The notes under the pieces: generated by a model | What the model saw: only the letters and a program-made list of their open reading frames with translations | The model's database searches: none | Told to the model about the DNA's origin: nothing | Shown: in pieces, positions 7,086 to 8,412 of the stretch | Numbering within the stretch: the stretch's first letter is position 1 | Layout: each line of letters begins with the position of its first letter | Position numbers and translations under genes: made by a program | NCBI GenBank assembly: GCA_937863215.1 | Contig: CALMFQ010000611.1 | Location: forward strand, 1 to 8,412 | From: an uncultured Pseudomonadota bacterium | Lineage (GTDB): Bacteria > Pseudomonadota > Gammaproteobacteria > Burkholderiales > SCOH01 | Direction: 5' to 3' | Length of the DNA stretch: 8,412 nucleotides

Positions 7086-8412
7086 TCAGCCTTGTTCAAG
7101 ATAGGGTTGCAGGCGCTGTTTTACCAGCGCAAAGCTGTCATCCAGCTGCGCCATTGCTGCGCCGATCTGGCTCGCCGGAGCGCCTGCCTCGGCCAGGGTT
7201 TCGATTTTATCCAGCAGGCGGGCGAATTCGCGCGCACCGATCGACAGCGAGGTGCCCTTGATCGCATGCGCCAGCAGCCGTGTCTGCTCCTGGTCGGCGG
7301 CGGCAAATGCGTCCTGCAGCGTGGCCAGCCGCGCTTCTGCCTCGCTCAGGTAAATGCTGACCAGGCGCGCGTGCTTGCTGCCGAGTACGGCCTTGACGCG
7401 CTGGTAGTCGTCGTCCTCGGCCGGCGCTTCCGGCGCTGCGGCATTCGTGGCGGCGCTGCCATTGTCGGCCAGGTCTTCGCCGCGCAGCCAGCGGTTCAGC
7501 GTCTGCATCAGCGCTTCGCTGCTGATCGGCTTGGACAGGTAGCCATCCATGCCGGCGGCGAGGCATTTGTCGGCGTCGCCGGCCATTGCGTTGGCGGTCA
7601 GCGCGACAATCGGCAGATGGCGGCCGCTGTCGAGCTCGATTTCGTTGTTGCGGATGGTGCGCGTGGCCGCGTAACCGTCCATTTCCGGCATCTGGCAATC
7701 CATCAGCACCAGATCGTACGGCAGCAGCTGCACCTGGCTTACCGCTTCCAGACCGTTGGCGGCCACATCGACGGTACAGCCGCATTGTTCGAGCATTACC
7801 GATACCACCTGCTGGTTGACTGTGTTGTCGTCCACCACCAGCACCCGGCTGTTGGGGTAACGCCGCCGAATCAGCGGCGTGGCACCATCGCTGGTGACGC
7901 TTGCCAGCGCGTGGCGGGTGATGAACGGGATGTGCTCGAACCCCTGGCCGAACGCTGCTTCCAGAATCCGGCGTACATCGTCGCGATGGATTGGATACGA
8001 CAGGTAGCCGCGGAATCCGGCTTCGCGATAGTGGCTCAGATCGCGCTGGCGGATCGGCGGGCCGAGCGCCAGCAGGGTGGTGCGCACCAGGTTCGGATCG
8101 TCTTGCAGCGCTGTGGCAAAGGTCGGGGCATCGATTCCCGGCATGTGTTCGGCCAGGATCGCCACGTCCACCGGCCGGCCGGTAGCGTGCGCCTGCTGCA
8201 GAAGATCCAGCGCATCGAATGCGGTCTCGCAACAGTCGCAGTGCATGCCCAGCCGCTGCAGTTGTTCCTGCAGTACGGCGGCGGTCAGCGGGTGATCGGC
8301 CACCACGAGCGCGCGCCGGCCGCGCACGATCTCGCTGATGCGCGCCGGGTCGGCGCTGGCGTCGTGTGCCGGCGGCAGGTGCAGGGTGAACCAGAAACTG
8401 CTGCCCTGGCCG
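7086..8412 (-). CDS. Hybrid histidine kinase C-terminal part: ATPase end, pseudoreceiver, receiver, HPt; 5'-truncated by the window edge
   Basis: The gene runs off the window at 8412. Its first visible residues, GQGSSFWFTLHL, are the usual end of a hybrid-kinase HATPase domain, so the apparent GTG at 8327 is internal. Numbering from that GTG: a first receiver-like domain (about 5-125) lacks the key residues, with AD for the acidic pair at 10-11, A59 where the phosphoacceptor should be, and Y111 in place of lysine. A second receiver (about 161-282) is canonical: VVDDN at 164-168, D210 in LVLMDCQMPEMDG (codon 7698-7700), T244 and K266. After an Ala/Glu-rich linker (about 284-305) comes an HPt domain (about 307-413) with H354 in AHAIKGTS (codon 7266-7268). 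This is the BarA/GacS-like tripartite layout with an extra dead receiver. The CheY-like gene follows 35 bases later. The sensor region is outside the window. Confidence 0.94.
   Translation of the reverse strand, partial: GQGSSFWFTLHLPPAHDASADPARISEIVRGRRALVVADHPLTAAVLQEQLQRLGMHCDCCETAFDALDLLQQAHATGRPVDVAILAEHMPGIDAPTFATALQDDPNLVRTTLLALGPPIRQRDLSHYREAGFRGYLSYPIHRDDVRRILEAAFGQGFEHIPFITRHALASVTSDGATPLIRRRYPNSRVLVVDDNTVNQQVVSVMLEQCGCTVDVAANGLEAVSQVQLLPYDLVLMDCQMPEMDGYAATRTIRNNEIELDSGRHLPIVALTANAMAGDADKCLAAGMDGYLSKPISSEALMQTLNRWLRGEDLADNGSAATNAAAPEAPAEDDDYQRVKAVLGSKHARLVSIYLSEAEARLATLQDAFAAADQEQTRLLAHAIKGTSLSIGAREFARLLDKIETLAEAGAPASQIGAAMAQLDDSFALVKQRLQPYLEQG

Noticed and set aside
1..8412. Neisserial DNA uptake words near comEC
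   Set aside because: I looked for GCCGTCTGAA and its complement and saw no copy; other uptake words were not assessed.

Overview
The window is a gene-dense, GC-rich stretch of bacterial chromosome with no RNA gene, mobile element or CRISPR array that I can see. The tsaB-rimI-udg-comEC order, a Gram-negative style ComEC and the PAS/hybrid kinases suggest a betaproteobacterium, possibly of the Neisseriales/Chromobacteriaceae type. That placement is an inference from gene content and codon use, not from a marker gene.

Layout. On the plus strand, bases 1-2267 hold the 3' part of a PAS-containing sensor histidine kinase. It overlaps by 11 bases a response regulator that joins a receiver domain to a SpoIIAB/RsbW-like ATPase domain. 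The rest of the window is on the minus strand. Read 5' to 3' it runs: the C-terminal part of a hybrid histidine kinase entering at base 8412 (end of the catalytic domain, a degenerate receiver, an intact receiver and an HPt domain); a single-domain CheY-like regulator; tsaB; rimI; a family 4 uracil-DNA glycosylase; and comEC. The two strands converge at about 2268 with one base between stop codons. No stretch above 300 bases lacks a gene. The largest gap is 84 bases, between udg and comEC.

Function. Two signalling modules flank a housekeeping block. Neither has a DNA-binding output in the window. The left module (kinase plus receiver-ATPase) looks like the input to a partner-switching pathway. 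The right module looks like a multi-step phosphorelay: kinase, receiver, HPt, then probably the stand-alone receiver. The block between them covers tRNA t6A modification (TsaB), protein N-terminal acetylation (RimI), removal of uracil from DNA (UDG) and DNA uptake (ComEC). tsaB, rimI and udg are joined by 4-base ATGA overlaps, so they are almost certainly one operon. All families present are known. The most unusual points are the degenerate receiver in the hybrid kinase, the receiver-ATPase fusion, and a pair of regulatory outputs that both lack DNA-binding domains.
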